Below the pieces are notes generated by a model that did not search any database, had not been told where the DNA came from, and saw only the letters and a list, made by a program, of their open reading frames with translations. From the NCBI GenBank assembly GCA_001936135.1, contig CP012809.1:124001-188000 (forward strand): DNA of 64,000 bases. The letters are read 5' to 3'. Positions 19,375 through 30,008 of the stretch are shown one piece after another. The stretch comes from Saccharomycopsis fibuligera x Saccharomycopsis cf. fibuligera (lineage: Eukaryota; Ascomycota; Saccharomycetes; Ascoideales; Saccharomycopsidaceae). The translations under genes were made by a program, and so were the position numbers. Every line of letters starts with the position of its first letter. Position 1 is the first letter of the stretch.

Positions 19375-21033
19375 ATGTCAGACGTTGATTTAGATGAAGA
19401 TTTGTTGGCACTTGCTGGTGCCGGCGGCTCTGATGTGTCAGATTCCGATTCTGATGCCCCATTAGCTACCCATGACAAAAAGAGAAGCTCATCTAGCAAA
19501 ACATCAGCTACCAAGAAAAGAAAAACCAGCAGTTATGATTCCGATGATGGCGAAGATTATGATGACGATGATGATTATGGCAATAATGATGATGATAGCA
19601 CGGAGAAGAACCCATATCCTTTAGAGGGTAAATACATTGATGAGGATGATAAAAATAGAATTGAAGCAATGGACGAAATTGCTAGGGAAGAATTGCTTTA
19701 TTCTCGTGCTCAAGAAATGAATGAATATAATGAAAGAGTTTATTTAGCTCAAAGAGCTGCTAGAGAAAAATCCAAGGTACGGGATGACAGAGCCAAAAGG
19801 TCACGGTCGGTTAAAGAATCTGCCAAATCTACCAAATCGTCCAAATTATCAGAATTGAAAAAGCAAAGAGACAAAAAGGCAAGAAAAGAAGCTGGTGACG
19901 AATATTCGGAAGATGAACAAGAAGGAGGCGAAAATGATGATTATGATCTTGGTGAAGAATATGAAGATGAAGGTGAGAACGACGATTACGACTTGGGCGA
20001 TGGATACGAAGACGAAGATGATTACAACCCAGACCAAGTGGAATGGGCCACCACAGAAAAGCAACCAGCTCGGCAAGTTGAATTATCTGATATTAACAAA
20101 ATCAGAATCGGAAGAATACAAGCTGCCAAGTTTTTATATTATCCTGAATTCAAAGAAGTGATTAAAGACTGTGTGGCCAGATTTAATATTGGTATTAATA
20201 GACAAACGGGTCAACCGATTTACAGAATGGTGAGAATTCTTGGGGTTGAACACGGTCGTAAACCATACCGTTTGGAAAAATTTAATGTCAATTTGTTTGC
20301 TATTTGTTCAGTTGGTAAAGGTGATCCTAAAAAAGTGAGCATGGATTTTTTCAGCAATTCACCACTAACACAAGAAGAACTTGACAAATATAAATCTTAT
20401 GAAGGCATGGTACCATCTCTCAAAAAAATTGACAAAAAATATGCTGAGTTAAAAACAATGGCCACTAGAGTGCTAACTCCAAAAGAAATCAATGAAGTGA
20501 CGCAGAAAAAACAAGTACTTAACCGCGATTATACCGGTGCGAATGCCGTCATTCGCAGAGCTGAACTTGAGGCAAAACTCGACGTTGCTAAACAGCAGCA
20601 TAATGTCTCAGAAATCCAACGCATCGAGCACGAATTGCTCAAGTATGAACTTGCCAAACAGAAACAAATTGCTGAAAGTAACAAGCACGACAAACTTGGT
20701 AACTTAGATAAAGTGAATGAACGTAATAGACGGAAAAATCAAGATTTGATCAGAAAAGCAGAAGTGATAGCTGCAGAAAAAAGAAGAAAAGAAATGACAA
20801 CCGGGGTTACTTCTAATCCATTTAGTAGATTGAAAACAAATGTTAGATCTTATTATCAAAGTGTGCAGCAAGAAGCTGCTGAAAAAGCACAGGAAGAAGC
20901 AGTTGCTGAAGAGGCTAAGCAGAAGGCGAGAGAAAAAGATCAAGAAAAGTTTTTTGTTAAGGCAAAATACCGTCAAGTTGGTGAGTTAGATAAATTGATT
21001 AGAGAGTCTATTGATATTAATTTTTCCATCTAA
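19375..21033 (+). CDS. RTF1: Paf1 complex subunit Rtf1
   Basis: 552 residues. Rtf1 is a Paf1-complex subunit that travels with elongating polymerase II and stimulates H2B ubiquitination and, through it, H3K4 methylation. The N-terminus is acidic and Ser-rich (1-80). A charged helical part follows, including YLAQRAAREKSK, in the region corresponding to the histone modification domain. The Plus3 domain is at about 238-345 (INKIRIGRIQAAKFLYYPEF, IYRMVRILGVEHGRKPYRLE, NVNLFAICSVG) and binds phosphorylated Spt5. The C-terminal half is a long charged coil that contains TSNPFSRLKT, a family signature. The length matches yeast Rtf1 (558). The start is the first ATG. Acidic stretches at 171-220 contain two similar copies of an ENDDYDLG motif. 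Confidence 0.96.
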   Translation: MSDVDLDEDLLALAGAGGSDVSDSDSDAPLATHDKKRSSSSKTSATKKRKTSSYDSDDGEDYDDDDDYGNNDDDSTEKNPYPLEGKYIDEDDKNRIEAMDEIAREELLYSRAQEMNEYNERVYLAQRAAREKSKVRDDRAKRSRSVKESAKSTKSSKLSELKKQRDKKARKEAGDEYSEDEQEGGENDDYDLGEEYEDEGENDDYDLGDGYEDEDDYNPDQVEWATTEKQPARQVELSDINKIRIGRIQAAKFLYYPEFKEVIKDCVARFNIGINRQTGQPIYRMVRILGVEHGRKPYRLEKFNVNLFAICSVGKGDPKKVSMDFFSNSPLTQEELDKYKSYEGMVPSLKKIDKKYAELKTMATRVLTPKEINEVTQKKQVLNRDYTGANAVIRRAELEAKLDVAKQQHNVSEIQRIEHELLKYELAKQKQIAESNKHDKLGNLDKVNERNRRKNQDLIRKAEVIAAEKRRKEMTTGVTSNPFSRLKTNVRSYYQSVQQEAAEKAQEEAVAEEAKQKAREKDQEKFFVKAKYRQVGELDKLIRESIDINFSI

Positions 21034-22302
21034 TGCGCTTTCTATTTGATCATACCGTGCTTTGATTTCACTCAATTGTTATCCTTTCTTTTGTTTCATT
21101 TTCTCTTCTAATATGTTTTTCAATTTTTGTATCCACTTTTTTCCTAGTAGCTTCAGGGACGCTGTACTGTATAATAAACACAAAAGTAAACTACATGTCA
21201 TTGTAGTTCTGTTTTCAAAACGTAAGGAGGGCGAGTATGCAATTTTGCTAACAGCAGTACAATTTGTGGTCATTGGACGATGAAAGGAAAATAATAATGA
21301 GCAGAAACAACTAAAGGGAGCTTCCACAGGATTTCTCAAATTTAAAAATATTTCTTCAAGTTTATGATCTATAGCATCCCTATGTCTTTCAACTAATAAA
21401 TGAGATTAATGGCTAGTCATTAAGAAACTCGCTCGCGTTCAAATTTCAAGCCGAAACTGTTATTAAAACCTTTGAATCACAGTCTACAAAAGTAAGTGCA
21501 TTTGTTCAAAAATAAGATAAATTGAGTGCTGTATTTTTGTTTTCTCTTCAAACAAGGTGGGAGGTAACTTGCCATGAGTGAATCATTATAAGCGCGTGAT
21601 TAGAGATGGGTGCAGATGCATCTATTATAACTAGGTACTAGGCTACTTAGGTGGGATTTGTCACTTATATTTAAATATCCCCAGACTAAAGGAAAAATGT
21701 GCTTTGTGTGACTAATTACTTACACTATGGTGTTCTTGTGATGTTATGTAGGGCTCATATTAAGGCTGTAACCAGGTGTGTCTAGTTGTCTTGAGACAAT
21801 GGTTATATATCCACTTAAATTTCGTTTATATACACTCATTCACTCATTCATTCACCCAATTTCTTATGTATCTGTTAACTATATTTAAATCGCTATACTG
21901 GAAAATACCCAAGTTCAACGTAAAAAAAAGTAAGAATTCTATATAATGAAGCACACGGTGGAAATAAACAGGTATAAGTGCTTATAGAGAAAGATACAAC
22001 ATTAGAAAGGGATCCGGCAACATAGTGGCATTGGTCATAACAATGTTGAAACTCTAATACTTACGAATAGTAACACAACTTGCAGGTATTAGCGTTTATG
22101 CTATGGTAATACTTCGCAATTTTTCAATGATCATTACAATAGTTTATAAAAATTTATTGGTAGAAAGTTATGACATATGCAATACTTACCGGCGTTTAAC
22201 ATCAGTAAAAACTTCAATGTTTAAGTGTCTATATGCTAAAATGTATATATGCTAGGGTTTTATATAGTATTAGTATGATAATTTAAATCGTAAAAAAATA
22301 CC
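21034..22302. other. Convergent intergenic region between RTF1 and the asparagine-synthetase-like gene
   Basis: 1.27 kb, AT-rich, with TATA-like stretches and CATTCACTCATTCATTCA near 21837-21854. Possible LTR-like ends were considered and rejected. No gene is supported. Confidence 0.5.
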
Positions 22303-25065
22303 TCACAAAAGATCAGTGCCTTTAGCTCGTCCTTGGTTTGGTTCCATCTTTGCACTTTTCGCCCCAAACTGGATCGCCCTCTTGGGCTCCTCGCTAACAA
22401 ATCCAAGCCCGAGTCGCTCAGCAAATTGTCTCAACACAAGTTTCTTCACCAACTTGAGTGGTTTTGCCTTATTGCTTTTGTGAGCTTCCTGGTATTGGTT
22501 TGCCCAATCAACCCACACCTTAAGATTTAACGGCAATTCAAGACAAGCGTATCGTACCACCGCTGGACTCAAAAACGGATAACGGAGCTCTTTGCCCCAC
22601 GAGGCAATCACCTTGTCATCACGACTCAAGTTGCGTTGCCAGATTTTAGCAATATCACTAGCAAGTTCTGCTTGTAGAAGTTTATAGTTACTCAAAAGGT
22701 TGGTAGTTTCTGCTGCGTTAAGATGTTGTTGAAGAAGCGCGGCTTCTTCCTGATCTAAAATTGTGAAATCTTCCACCAGAATATTATTTATTACGGTATT
22801 CTCCAATTTGTTGTTGCAGTTACCGTTTTTCTCATTTCTATTCTTGTTGTTGACTTTATTTTTGTTGATAAACAGATTAAACACCCGGTCGTGTCTAGAA
22901 TATCCACCAAACAACTCATCGGCACCTAGACCACTAAGCAAAACTTTGCAATTTGAGTATACATTCTTCTCTCTTCCAAGTAATTCAAAATCTGGCTCTT
23001 TGTCTCCTCTTTCGCTATTATAATTAGCAATAACATCGCCGACCCCGTTATCCAAAACCACCCTATGGCCCCATCCCCTAGCCGCAAAATAAAAGGCAAT
23101 AGCAATTGACAAATCCATCTCGGTTTGATGCGGATACATTAATCGACGCACCCTGCTTTTCCCCCTCAAATACTCTTCGTAAGGCACATCCACTTCAACA
23201 AAATTGAAATTCACTCTAGGAAATTGTTTGGTTAAATGCCACCATGATTTGAGCCCAAGTTTTCTATCTGGAGTGTCCGCATATTTTGTACCAGTCCGCT
23301 TATTGGCAAACGACACATTAAGCAAATCGATACTAGCTTTGCTGCTACTGTTGATATCTAAGTCACTTAGTTGTGCAGCAGCCACTGCGGCAACCAAAGT
23401 ACAGTCAATGCCACCAGAAAACAAAATCCCAAATTTCGCATTGGTAAATATAATCTTATTTTTGGTAAACTCATCGCCAAATTCCCCATTGTCGATGTTG
23501 CTATCATCAGTCTTGCTTATGGTGTTGCTACTAACTTTGTAACTTGAAATATTTGTAAGATCTTTTGGTGGAATGAAAATTTGATTATCCCCGACTTTTT
23601 CCATTTTTCTAAGTGGATGAATCAGCTCAATTCGAGATCTCACTGCATCACTAAACAACTCTTTCAACTTGTCCAAATACAGTATGTCCCCAATTTTTCC
23701 ACTACTTTTGGCATTAATAGCAGCAGAATTTGTAGCGGCATCGCCAGTAGGGTTTTCTAATTTTTCAATATAATTCTTTGCAAGCTTATCGTTAGCAGCA
23801 AAATATTTCTCTGTATCATGGATAGCAATTTTCTTTAATTGAAAACTAGATAAATCTAATACGTAAACCGTATTACCTTCGCAGTCTTGCCAATTTTCGC
23901 CATCCAGACTATCGTGATTTTTCAGAGTCCAACTTTGGTCAATTTTATTATCGTTGAACTTCGGATCATTATTAGTAATAGCATTAGTATCAGTATCGTT
24001 ATCATCATCGCTACTATTGCTGATTTTCTTATATGGCCCCACGGAACTCAAACAAAGTTCATGCTTCTCGTAATCCAAAAAGTACACCAATGAGCGTTTT
24101 CCTAACAAATCTTTACCAAAATAAAGCTTATCGTTAAGCTTATCATAAATATTAAATGCGAATTCTCCATCCATTGAGCGGATGACATCAATGATTGCCT
24201 GTTCTTCTTCTATAGCAATTCTGCTGTTGTTTATGGCTTTTGGCTGGGTGGTTTTATTTGTTGTATCTGTAGAATTTGTCACCATGAGCAACCTTTTCAT
24301 GAAAAAAACCGTATCGTTACCTGTTTGATCATTTCTTCTATCGGTATCAATATCATGATACAGCTTTTCTCGTTTTTTATGTAGTTCTTCCTCTTGGTAT
24401 TCCTCTTCGGCTTGAATAAGCTCAGTATTGTATAATTCGCCATTGAATTGAAGAGCAAATCTCAGATTCGTTAGTGGTTGTTTGGTGAATGGTGATCTCA
24501 TAGATAGCACTGAGGAGAAAAAATTAAGCCTTGCAGTTGTTTTTCTTGTCGGTGCTGATGATCCCTTGGGCTGCTGAAAGTTTCTATCATCATTATTGTT
24601 ACGTATAATGTTTTTTGTTATATGCGAAAACGATGCATAATTTGGTCCCCTAGCGAGAATTTTTGGAACGAGTTCCTTAAAAACATTCACATTCACACTT
24701 CCACTTTTATTACTACCTTCATCCAAAAATTCACTAACTTGTCGAAATTTCTCTGAAATTTGGCAATTTTTATCAGTCGCAGTCTTCTCGAGCAGTGAAG
24801 ATGCAAATGAGCTAGTTATATCATGTGTTGTATCAAATAATAAATCTTGATTTATTAGATTAGCAATCTCTTCTTCATTGTTAAATTCCACATTGATTAT
24901 GGTTTGAGAGTTATCATTACTATTATTGCCAGTGATAGGATCAGATATGCTTAGAGAATTTATCACATTAGCGTTTTCCAAACCTGATGATAATGACAGG
25001 TTCTTTCGGTTGTTACCAGAATCCTGGAGAAGTTGTTCTGTATAGCGGAACAAAATACCACACAT
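22303..25065 (-). CDS. Asparagine-synthetase-like protein (YML096W/ASNSD1 family)
   Basis: A 920-residue two-domain protein. It opens MCGILFRY, the Cys2 nucleophile of class II glutamine amidotransferases, and contains FALQFNGELYNTE and VIRSMDGEFAFNIYD from that domain. The C-terminal synthetase domain (from about 540) has the pyrophosphate loop FGILFSGGIDCTLVAA, VLLSGLGADELFGGYSRH, and ELRYPFLSPAVVRYACLELP. True asparagine synthetases are about 570 residues; this protein has long Asn/Asp/Ser-rich insertions and fits the separate ASNSD1-like family, whose activity is not established. Asparagine synthesis should therefore not be assumed. A TGACTCA element lies about 290 bp upstream. The start is fixed by the need for Cys2. 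Confidence 0.88.
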   Translation of the reverse strand: MCGILFRYTEQLLQDSGNNRKNLSLSSGLENANVINSLSISDPITGNNSNDNSQTIINVEFNNEEEIANLINQDLLFDTTHDITSSFASSLLEKTATDKNCQISEKFRQVSEFLDEGSNKSGSVNVNVFKELVPKILARGPNYASFSHITKNIIRNNNDDRNFQQPKGSSAPTRKTTARLNFFSSVLSMRSPFTKQPLTNLRFALQFNGELYNTELIQAEEEYQEEELHKKREKLYHDIDTDRRNDQTGNDTVFFMKRLLMVTNSTDTTNKTTQPKAINNSRIAIEEEQAIIDVIRSMDGEFAFNIYDKLNDKLYFGKDLLGKRSLVYFLDYEKHELCLSSVGPYKKISNSSDDDNDTDTNAITNNDPKFNDNKIDQSWTLKNHDSLDGENWQDCEGNTVYVLDLSSFQLKKIAIHDTEKYFAANDKLAKNYIEKLENPTGDAATNSAAINAKSSGKIGDILYLDKLKELFSDAVRSRIELIHPLRKMEKVGDNQIFIPPKDLTNISSYKVSSNTISKTDDSNIDNGEFGDEFTKNKIIFTNAKFGILFSGGIDCTLVAAVAAAQLSDLDINSSSKASIDLLNVSFANKRTGTKYADTPDRKLGLKSWWHLTKQFPRVNFNFVEVDVPYEEYLRGKSRVRRLMYPHQTEMDLSIAIAFYFAARGWGHRVVLDNGVGDVIANYNSERGDKEPDFELLGREKNVYSNCKVLLSGLGADELFGGYSRHDRVFNLFINKNKVNNKNRNEKNGNCNNKLENTVINNILVEDFTILDQEEAALLQQHLNAAETTNLLSNYKLLQAELASDIAKIWQRNLSRDDKVIASWGKELRYPFLSPAVVRYACLELPLNLKVWVDWANQYQEAHKSNKAKPLKLVKKLVLRQFAERLGLGFVSEEPKRAIQFGAKSAKMEPNQGRAKGTDLL

Positions 25066-25355
25066 TAGTGTTATTAATAATTTTCTTTTCTACTCTTTTC
25101 AAGGCCACTCTTTTTCTCTCTCTCTGTATCACTAGTTTCGTCTTGGCTGCTTAGACTTTAAATTTTTTTTTAGGAAAGTGAATGTTTGATTAGAGTTAAT
25201 ATTCCAAATCATAATTCTAGCTTTCATGTTGAATATTTCATGAAATCAAAATCCTAGTACTGCAAAACAAGAACTTTTTTTAAAATATTTTTCCGGGGAA
25301 ACGGTTGACCGACTCTCGATCTGAGGTGTTGTAGTCAGCTGCACGGCCTCGGAAC

Positions 25356-25362
25356 TGACTCA
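25356..25362. promoter_or_regulatory. TGACTCA (Gcn4-type) site
   Basis: A perfect Gcn4/AP-1 heptamer 291 bp upstream of the asparagine-synthetase-like start codon. Gcn4 activates amino-acid genes under starvation, so the placement is plausible, but a 7-base match alone is weak evidence. Confidence 0.45.
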
Positions 25363-26890
25363 GTTTAAGGCAAAACATGACTTGCTTCGAAAGGACAACA
25401 TTTAAGACGCTCTAGAGTGTACTGTAGCACAAATTCGGAAATGATGTGTGTGGTAGTTTTAAAGAGAAAAAACGACTTTCATAATTGAGTGAATATTCTC
25501 TACAAACAAAGTATCTGCCATTTGGTATATGTTTTTTATAATGTCGGCTAATCATCGAAGGCTTATCGAGAATTGAAACGTGTCAAACGAGCAATTCTTT
25601 CATTGAGTGCATACCTTTTGAAGGTTTTTTATAATTTTTTTATTGCAAATTGGATGACAATGGTCTTTGGGATTATATTAAATGCTAGATATGCTCGTTA
25701 TATTCCAAGTGCTAGATATGTTTAATTTATATAGTGTTTAAATTCTTTTTATCAAGAAGATGAAGGCAATTTTTTCTAAGGAAAAGCAGCCCAAGTCCCA
25801 TTGAACACAAGTACTAGTTTTAGCTTTAAACTCTATCTCAGTCTTTATAAGCATTATCGCCGACACTGAACACACAGTGCCTTAATATCGTCAACTGTCT
25901 GTGTTCGTAACTTTTTGGCGGATTTTTCAACTGTGCAGATTTTTCTCCGCCAGCCCTAGTTATCATGCATATAGAGGTGATATAGTTCTAAATATGTATT
26001 TATTCTTTTTGTTCCTTATTTATTTCGTCTTTCTTGTTTCCCACAGTGCAAGTCAAAGCAAGAAAGAATGCAAAAATGAAAACCTTTGAAAACTGCAACA
26101 GCGAGGAACACGTTTATTACAACCTTCTCGCCTAAATTCGAAAGATAACTTTGCACAACTGCAACACTTTGCACTTAACATCATTATAAGATGCTACAGC
26201 AGTAAGAAGCATAGCAACCGCCCTGTTCTACACGATACAAAGGTGTTGGTTTTCATTACTACATGTACATACACTTCCCCAAATATCCTCAAATAGATCA
26301 TCAAGATAGGGGTTCTTTAGGAAATCAAAGCTAAAAACCAGTACAAAAACGACATTGCTCCTGGCTTCCTCTTGAGGTTCGGACATTTGTGTATGTAATG
26401 CACAATCACTAATCATTGCTACTGTATTTTTAACTTCACAACAAATTTCATCATAATGACTTTAACAATTCCACCCTTAGATTTTAAACTAGTTTCCAAA
26501 ATCTTGCTACATAACATTCCCATTCCTACTTATGCACGACATTTACCAAAGAAACATTTACAGTTCAAAATTTTTTTTCTCCCTTAGCTCTTAGTCTTGA
26601 TTTTTCTGACAAGTTGCTAATACTGTGTCCACAATTTACTTAACAAGTGACTTTACACTTAATAATAATTTCAAGTCAAGGCCAACAAATTCAAGCCTCA
26701 CAAAACTAAAATTCAAATTTGTAATATGGCAAAAAATCCAAAATTTCCACAAAAAACATAGCTTTCATGTCTTCAAGTTTCTCTTTTAATCCAGCCTTTC
26801 CAAAAAAATTTTATGATGCACCAAATCAAGACACCCTGGGTTTTTGATCGTTACAAATGACATGTTACGCCTTTTTGGAATGTTTCCAAC

Positions 26891-27166
26891 TCAAAAGGCC
26901 ATCCTAACTATTCTGGAAATTAAATTTCTGAAATTTTCAATGTCGGTTTTATTGGTTAATGAAATATTATCATTAGCTGCAGCACCATCGACAAAAGCCA
27001 TACGCAAATCAACTCCGTTTTCTACATCAAGCAATTTTACTACGTTTGCATCACCGCCTTTCCTATTTTTGGTTTCTTGGTCATTAATTGCTTGTGTTTT
27101 GCCTTTCAACTCGGATCAAATCCACTTCTTCCGTGTATTAATAAATTTCACCTTCAGTACCCTCAT
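26891..27166 (-). pseudogene. Possible gene remnant or fragment
   Basis: A 92-codon minus-strand frame from an ATG at 27166 to a stop at 26891, broken once by TGA at codon 17. After the TGA it reads a balanced, protein-like sequence including NVVKLLDVENGVDLRMAFVD and NISLTNKTDIENFRNLISRI. I do not recognise a family. It could be a decayed gene, one exon of a spliced gene, or chance. Confidence 0.25.
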
Positions 27167-27647
27167 ATCTTGAATTTTAAAAGCGTAGTATTAGCGGCCT
27201 CGGAAATGCTTAGCAAAGTATCATAAAATTCCGCATTACCAAAATCTGACTTATTCTGACATATTGTGTACTAATCCCAATGTGTACCAGGGCATATTGC
27301 TACTCATCAACTAATTTTACTGCAATTCAGGTTTGATTTGTTGATTTGAAGGGTCAGGTTACTGTATATCAATTCTAATAGTGGATCAATCACGACATTG
27401 GATGAATTAGCGGTAGATAATGCTTTCTTACAACCGGGTATCATCAAACATTCATTCAAACAATACGGTTTGCAAGTATATACAAAATAAGTAAATTAAG
27501 TCGTCCAGCTTGGCTTGTATATCTCCCAACTGATACCCCGTAGGACAAGACTACCTGCTCCACAATTCATAATAAACTGGCTGCATTTCCCTAAATAAGA
27601 TACAAATGCATGGTTCAGCGATTTTATGCATATACCAGGGACAACTA

Positions 27648-27656
27648 GTCACATGA
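27648..27656 (+). promoter_or_regulatory. Cbf1-like site GTCACATGA (distal)
   Basis: It matches the RTCACRTGA consensus reported for Cbf1. It lies 281 bp upstream of RPS12; a second identical copy lies 90 bases closer. Confidence 0.6.
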
Positions 27657-27684
27657 TTATGGCATGATAAATACGTGACACATA

Positions 27685-27720
27685 CTAGGGCTACATATTC
27701 TGTCTATATTTTAGCCCTAG
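27685..27720. promoter_or_regulatory. Tbf1-like inverted repeat CTAGGGCTA / TAGCCCTAG
   Basis: Perfect 9 bp inverted arms at 27685-27693 and 27712-27720, spaced by 18 bases, each carrying the AGGGCTA/TAGCCCT core associated with Tbf1 at Candida ribosomal-protein promoters. It sits between the two Cbf1-like sites, 217-252 bp upstream of RPS12. Confidence 0.6.
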
Positions 27721-27745
27721 GGTGACTGTACTTTGCCACTCTGGG

Positions 27746-27754
27746 GTCACATGA
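27746..27754 (+). promoter_or_regulatory. Cbf1-like site GTCACATGA (proximal)
   Basis: A second exact copy of the motif, 183 bp upstream of RPS12. Confidence 0.6.
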
Positions 27755-27936
27755 TACATAGTTAATACTCCATCGACGAACGAACGAGCGAACGGAGGAA
27801 AAAAAAAACCGTCGAAGTGAAAAATCAATTTTTTTAATAAAATATTACAAGAAAATAGTTTGAAAATCCCCATAGTACTGAGCAGTAATTGAACTGACGA
27901 AGAAGTCTATACTATAACAAATCAAATATCATAAAA

Positions 27937-28374
27937 ATGTCTGACACCGAACAACCACAACCAGTTGAAACCGTCGAAGAAGTTGTTGAACAAACTTCCG
28001 GATCCATCTCTATTGAAGATGCTTTGAAAGCTGTCTTGAGAACTTCATTGATTCACGATGGTTTGGCTAGAGGTTTGAGAGAATCCACCAAGGCTTTGGC
28101 TAAAGGTAATGTCCAAATGGCTGTCTTGTGTGACTCTGTCACTGAAGAAGCTATCATCAAATTGGTTGAAGCTTTGTGTAACGCTCCAGACAAGAAGATC
28201 CCATTGATCAAGGTCTCTGACGCTAAACAATTGGGTGAATGGGCTGGTTTGTGCCAATTGGACCAAGAAGGTAACGCTAGAAAGGTTGTTGGTGCTTCCG
28301 TTGTTGTTGTCAAGGAATGGGGTGCTGACTCTGAAGAAAGAAACGTCTTGTTGGACTACTTTTCTCAACAATAA
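27937..28374 (+). CDS. RPS12: 40S ribosomal protein eS12
   Basis: 145 residues, the usual length of yeast eS12, a small-subunit protein at the beak of the 40S. Family motifs include [73 protein letters not shown] and the C-terminal [20 protein letters not shown]. Codon use is strongly biased: every leucine is TTG, CTG never occurs, and Ala/Val are mostly GCT/GTT/GTC, as expected for a highly expressed gene in a CTG-clade yeast. No intron is present. The ATG is preceded by an A-rich leader. The promoter carries Cbf1- and Tbf1-like sites. Confidence 0.98.
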   Translation: MSDTEQPQPVETVEEVVEQTSGSISIEDALKAVLRTSLIHDGLARGLRESTKALAKGNVQMAVLCDSVTEEAIIKLVEALCNAPDKKIPLIKVSDAKQLGEWAGLCQLDQEGNARKVVGASVVVVKEWGADSEERNVLLDYFSQQ

Positions 28375-29139
28375 ATTTGATGGTTGTGTATTATAATATA
28401 GTTTAATCATAATGTCATTTTATTAGTTTAAAAACGTGGTGATTTTGTAGTTTTTGTAGAGTAACCAGTAGCTTGCTGAGATCTGATGGGTTAAGCCGGT
28501 GTACCATGCTGCTGCTTCTAGAGGTTTATTATGGTCATGTCGAGGTGCACTGACAACTTGCTGATGTTGAGTGCAGCTACTGAGACCCGCACATAAGCTT
28601 TTTATCGTTAATATTGTTGCGGGGAGTCACACTCCACATATACGAAATGCTAACTGTACAATGTAGTTACAAAACAGAATATATCACTATAAATCAACAG
28701 AAGAAACAAATTTTATATAAATGATAAATAAAGACTAAAACTATAAATGTGTAAATAAAGAATAATGGAACATAAAATATGGGAGGCAAGCCCCAATTGA
28801 TAACACAATTGTCGTTAATTTTTGAGGAAAATGATCGAATTCTTGGGATAAAACAATAGTTGTAATGCTTACCATAGAAAGAAACGATATGGATGGAAAT
28901 CTGGACACCATGAGTAATCACAATATGCAAAAGAATTATATCGAGTGTTTGTTTCAAACCAGCAAAACAGAGTTATTCTATTTCAAAGACACTTTTGCAT
29001 ATTTTATCCTCATAAATTTGTGAATTAATCTGATTTCATATACTTATATTTCTTATGCAGTTGACTAGTTGCGTAAATGTTGTGAAAGATGTGATTTTTA
29101 ATAGATGCATGCAAAGTGTAGAGCGAATATTGAAATAGC
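28375..29139. other. Convergent intergenic region between RPS12 and the PSST gene
   Basis: 765 bp. Only short AT-rich frames are present. I see no RNA gene or repeat. Confidence 0.55.
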
Positions 29140-29793
29140 TTATTTTCTCCACCACAATCTGGTGATTCTGGTCTTCATCATCTTCTTTTGCAATTTGAAC
29201 ATACCATAAAGCAAAGCTTCAGCAGTTGGAGGACAACCAGGAACGTAAACATCAACCGGCACAACTCTGTCACAACCTCTGACCACAGAGTACGAATAAT
29301 GATAGTAACCACCACCATTAGCACAAGAACCCATAGAAATAACCCATCTTGGTTCGGCCATTTGATCGTAAACTTGTCTCAAAGCAGGGGCCATCTTATT
29401 AGTCAAAGTACCAGCAACAATCATAATATCAGACTGTCTTGGAGAAGCTCTGAAAATAATCCCCAATCTATCTTGATCGTATCTTGGAGTAGAACAATGC
29501 ATCATTTCAACTGCGCAACAAGCCAAACCAAAAGTAGCTGGCCAAAAAGAAGATTTTCTAGCCCAGTTAGCAATACCATCCAAAGATGTCAACACATAGT
29601 CTAAAGCGTTATTTGGCTGAAGCTGAGAAACTAATGGATCATTAGTTGGCAAGTTATGTGGTGTTAGCTGACTAGCACGAGATGAGTTGTGACGGTGCTG
29701 AGTCAAGGCAAGTGGGGTTGCTTGTCTGACAATCAAAGAAGAAGCTTTCAAAGGAGCGGCTCTTTGGAGAGCGTTTCTGGCTATGAAACTCAT
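29140..29793 (-). CDS. Mitochondrial complex I subunit PSST (NDUFS7/NuoB family)
   Basis: 217 residues. It is the nuclear-encoded subunit that holds iron-sulfur cluster N2, the last cluster before ubiquinone in NADH dehydrogenase. Residues 1-40 are basic, Ala/Ser-rich and free of acidic residues, fitting a mitochondrial targeting sequence. The core shows all four N2 ligands: Cys92 and Cys93 ([10 protein letters not shown]), Cys157 ([10 protein letters not shown]) and Cys187 ([11 protein letters not shown]). [20 protein letters not shown] and [11 protein letters not shown] are also typical. Its presence shows that the organism has complex I, unlike Saccharomyces. A CCAAT box lies 150 bp upstream and a GTCACATGA site about 210 bp upstream, both plausible for a respiratory gene. 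Confidence 0.97.
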   Translation of the reverse strand: MSFIARNALQRAAPLKASSLIVRQATPLALTQHRHNSSRASQLTPHNLPTNDPLVSQLQPNNALDYVLTSLDGIANWARKSSFWPATFGLACCAVEMMHCSTPRYDQDRLGIIFRASPRQSDIMIVAGTLTNKMAPALRQVYDQMAEPRWVISMGSCANGGGYYHYSYSVVRGCDRVVPVDVYVPGCPPTAEALLYGMFKLQKKMMKTRITRLWWRK

Positions 29794-29942
29794 TGTGATG
29801 GTGATGGTATTGGGGTGTTATGTGTTGTGGAGATACTCGCCAGCAATAGAATTGTCTACTATAGCAGCTGTCTAATATTTTTTTCTGTTTCTTCTTTTCT
29901 TTGTTTTGCGGGTTTGTAATAATCAGATTTGACAATTTGCTG

Positions 29943-29947
29943 ATTGG
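29943..29947 (-). promoter_or_regulatory. CCAAT box (HAP-type) upstream of the PSST gene
   Basis: On the gene strand the context is GGCCAATCA, matching CCAAT followed by CA. The HAP complex uses CCAAT boxes at respiratory genes in yeasts. It lies 150 bp from the start codon. Confidence 0.5.
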
Positions 29948-29999
29948 CCAGAAGGTTAGGAAGCCATGACGCTTATGTAAGAGATAGGGTTCTATTAGT

Positions 30000-30008
30000 T
30001 CATGTGAC
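30000..30008 (-). promoter_or_regulatory. Cbf1-like site GTCACATGA upstream of the PSST gene
   Basis: The same nonamer as in the RPS12 promoter, here on the minus strand about 207 bp upstream of the PSST start. Confidence 0.5.

Larger units (their letters stand above)
25066..27936. other. Gene-poor region of 2.9 kb between the asparagine-synthetase-like gene and RPS12
   Basis: The longest gap of the window and a divergent one. It holds a Gcn4-type site near the left gene and Cbf1/Tbf1-like sites near RPS12. In the middle are two short minus-strand frames with protein-like composition (26228-26416 and 26891-27166), the second interrupted by a TGA. No intact gene is recognisable. Confidence 0.5.

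Noticed and set aside
21731-22075. Segment starting TGTTC and ending AACA with TATA-like content, resembling a solo LTR
   Set aside because: The flanking five bases (TATGG and CAACT) are not a target duplication, and no second copy or element coding sequence is in the window. The TG...CA ends are easily found by chance.
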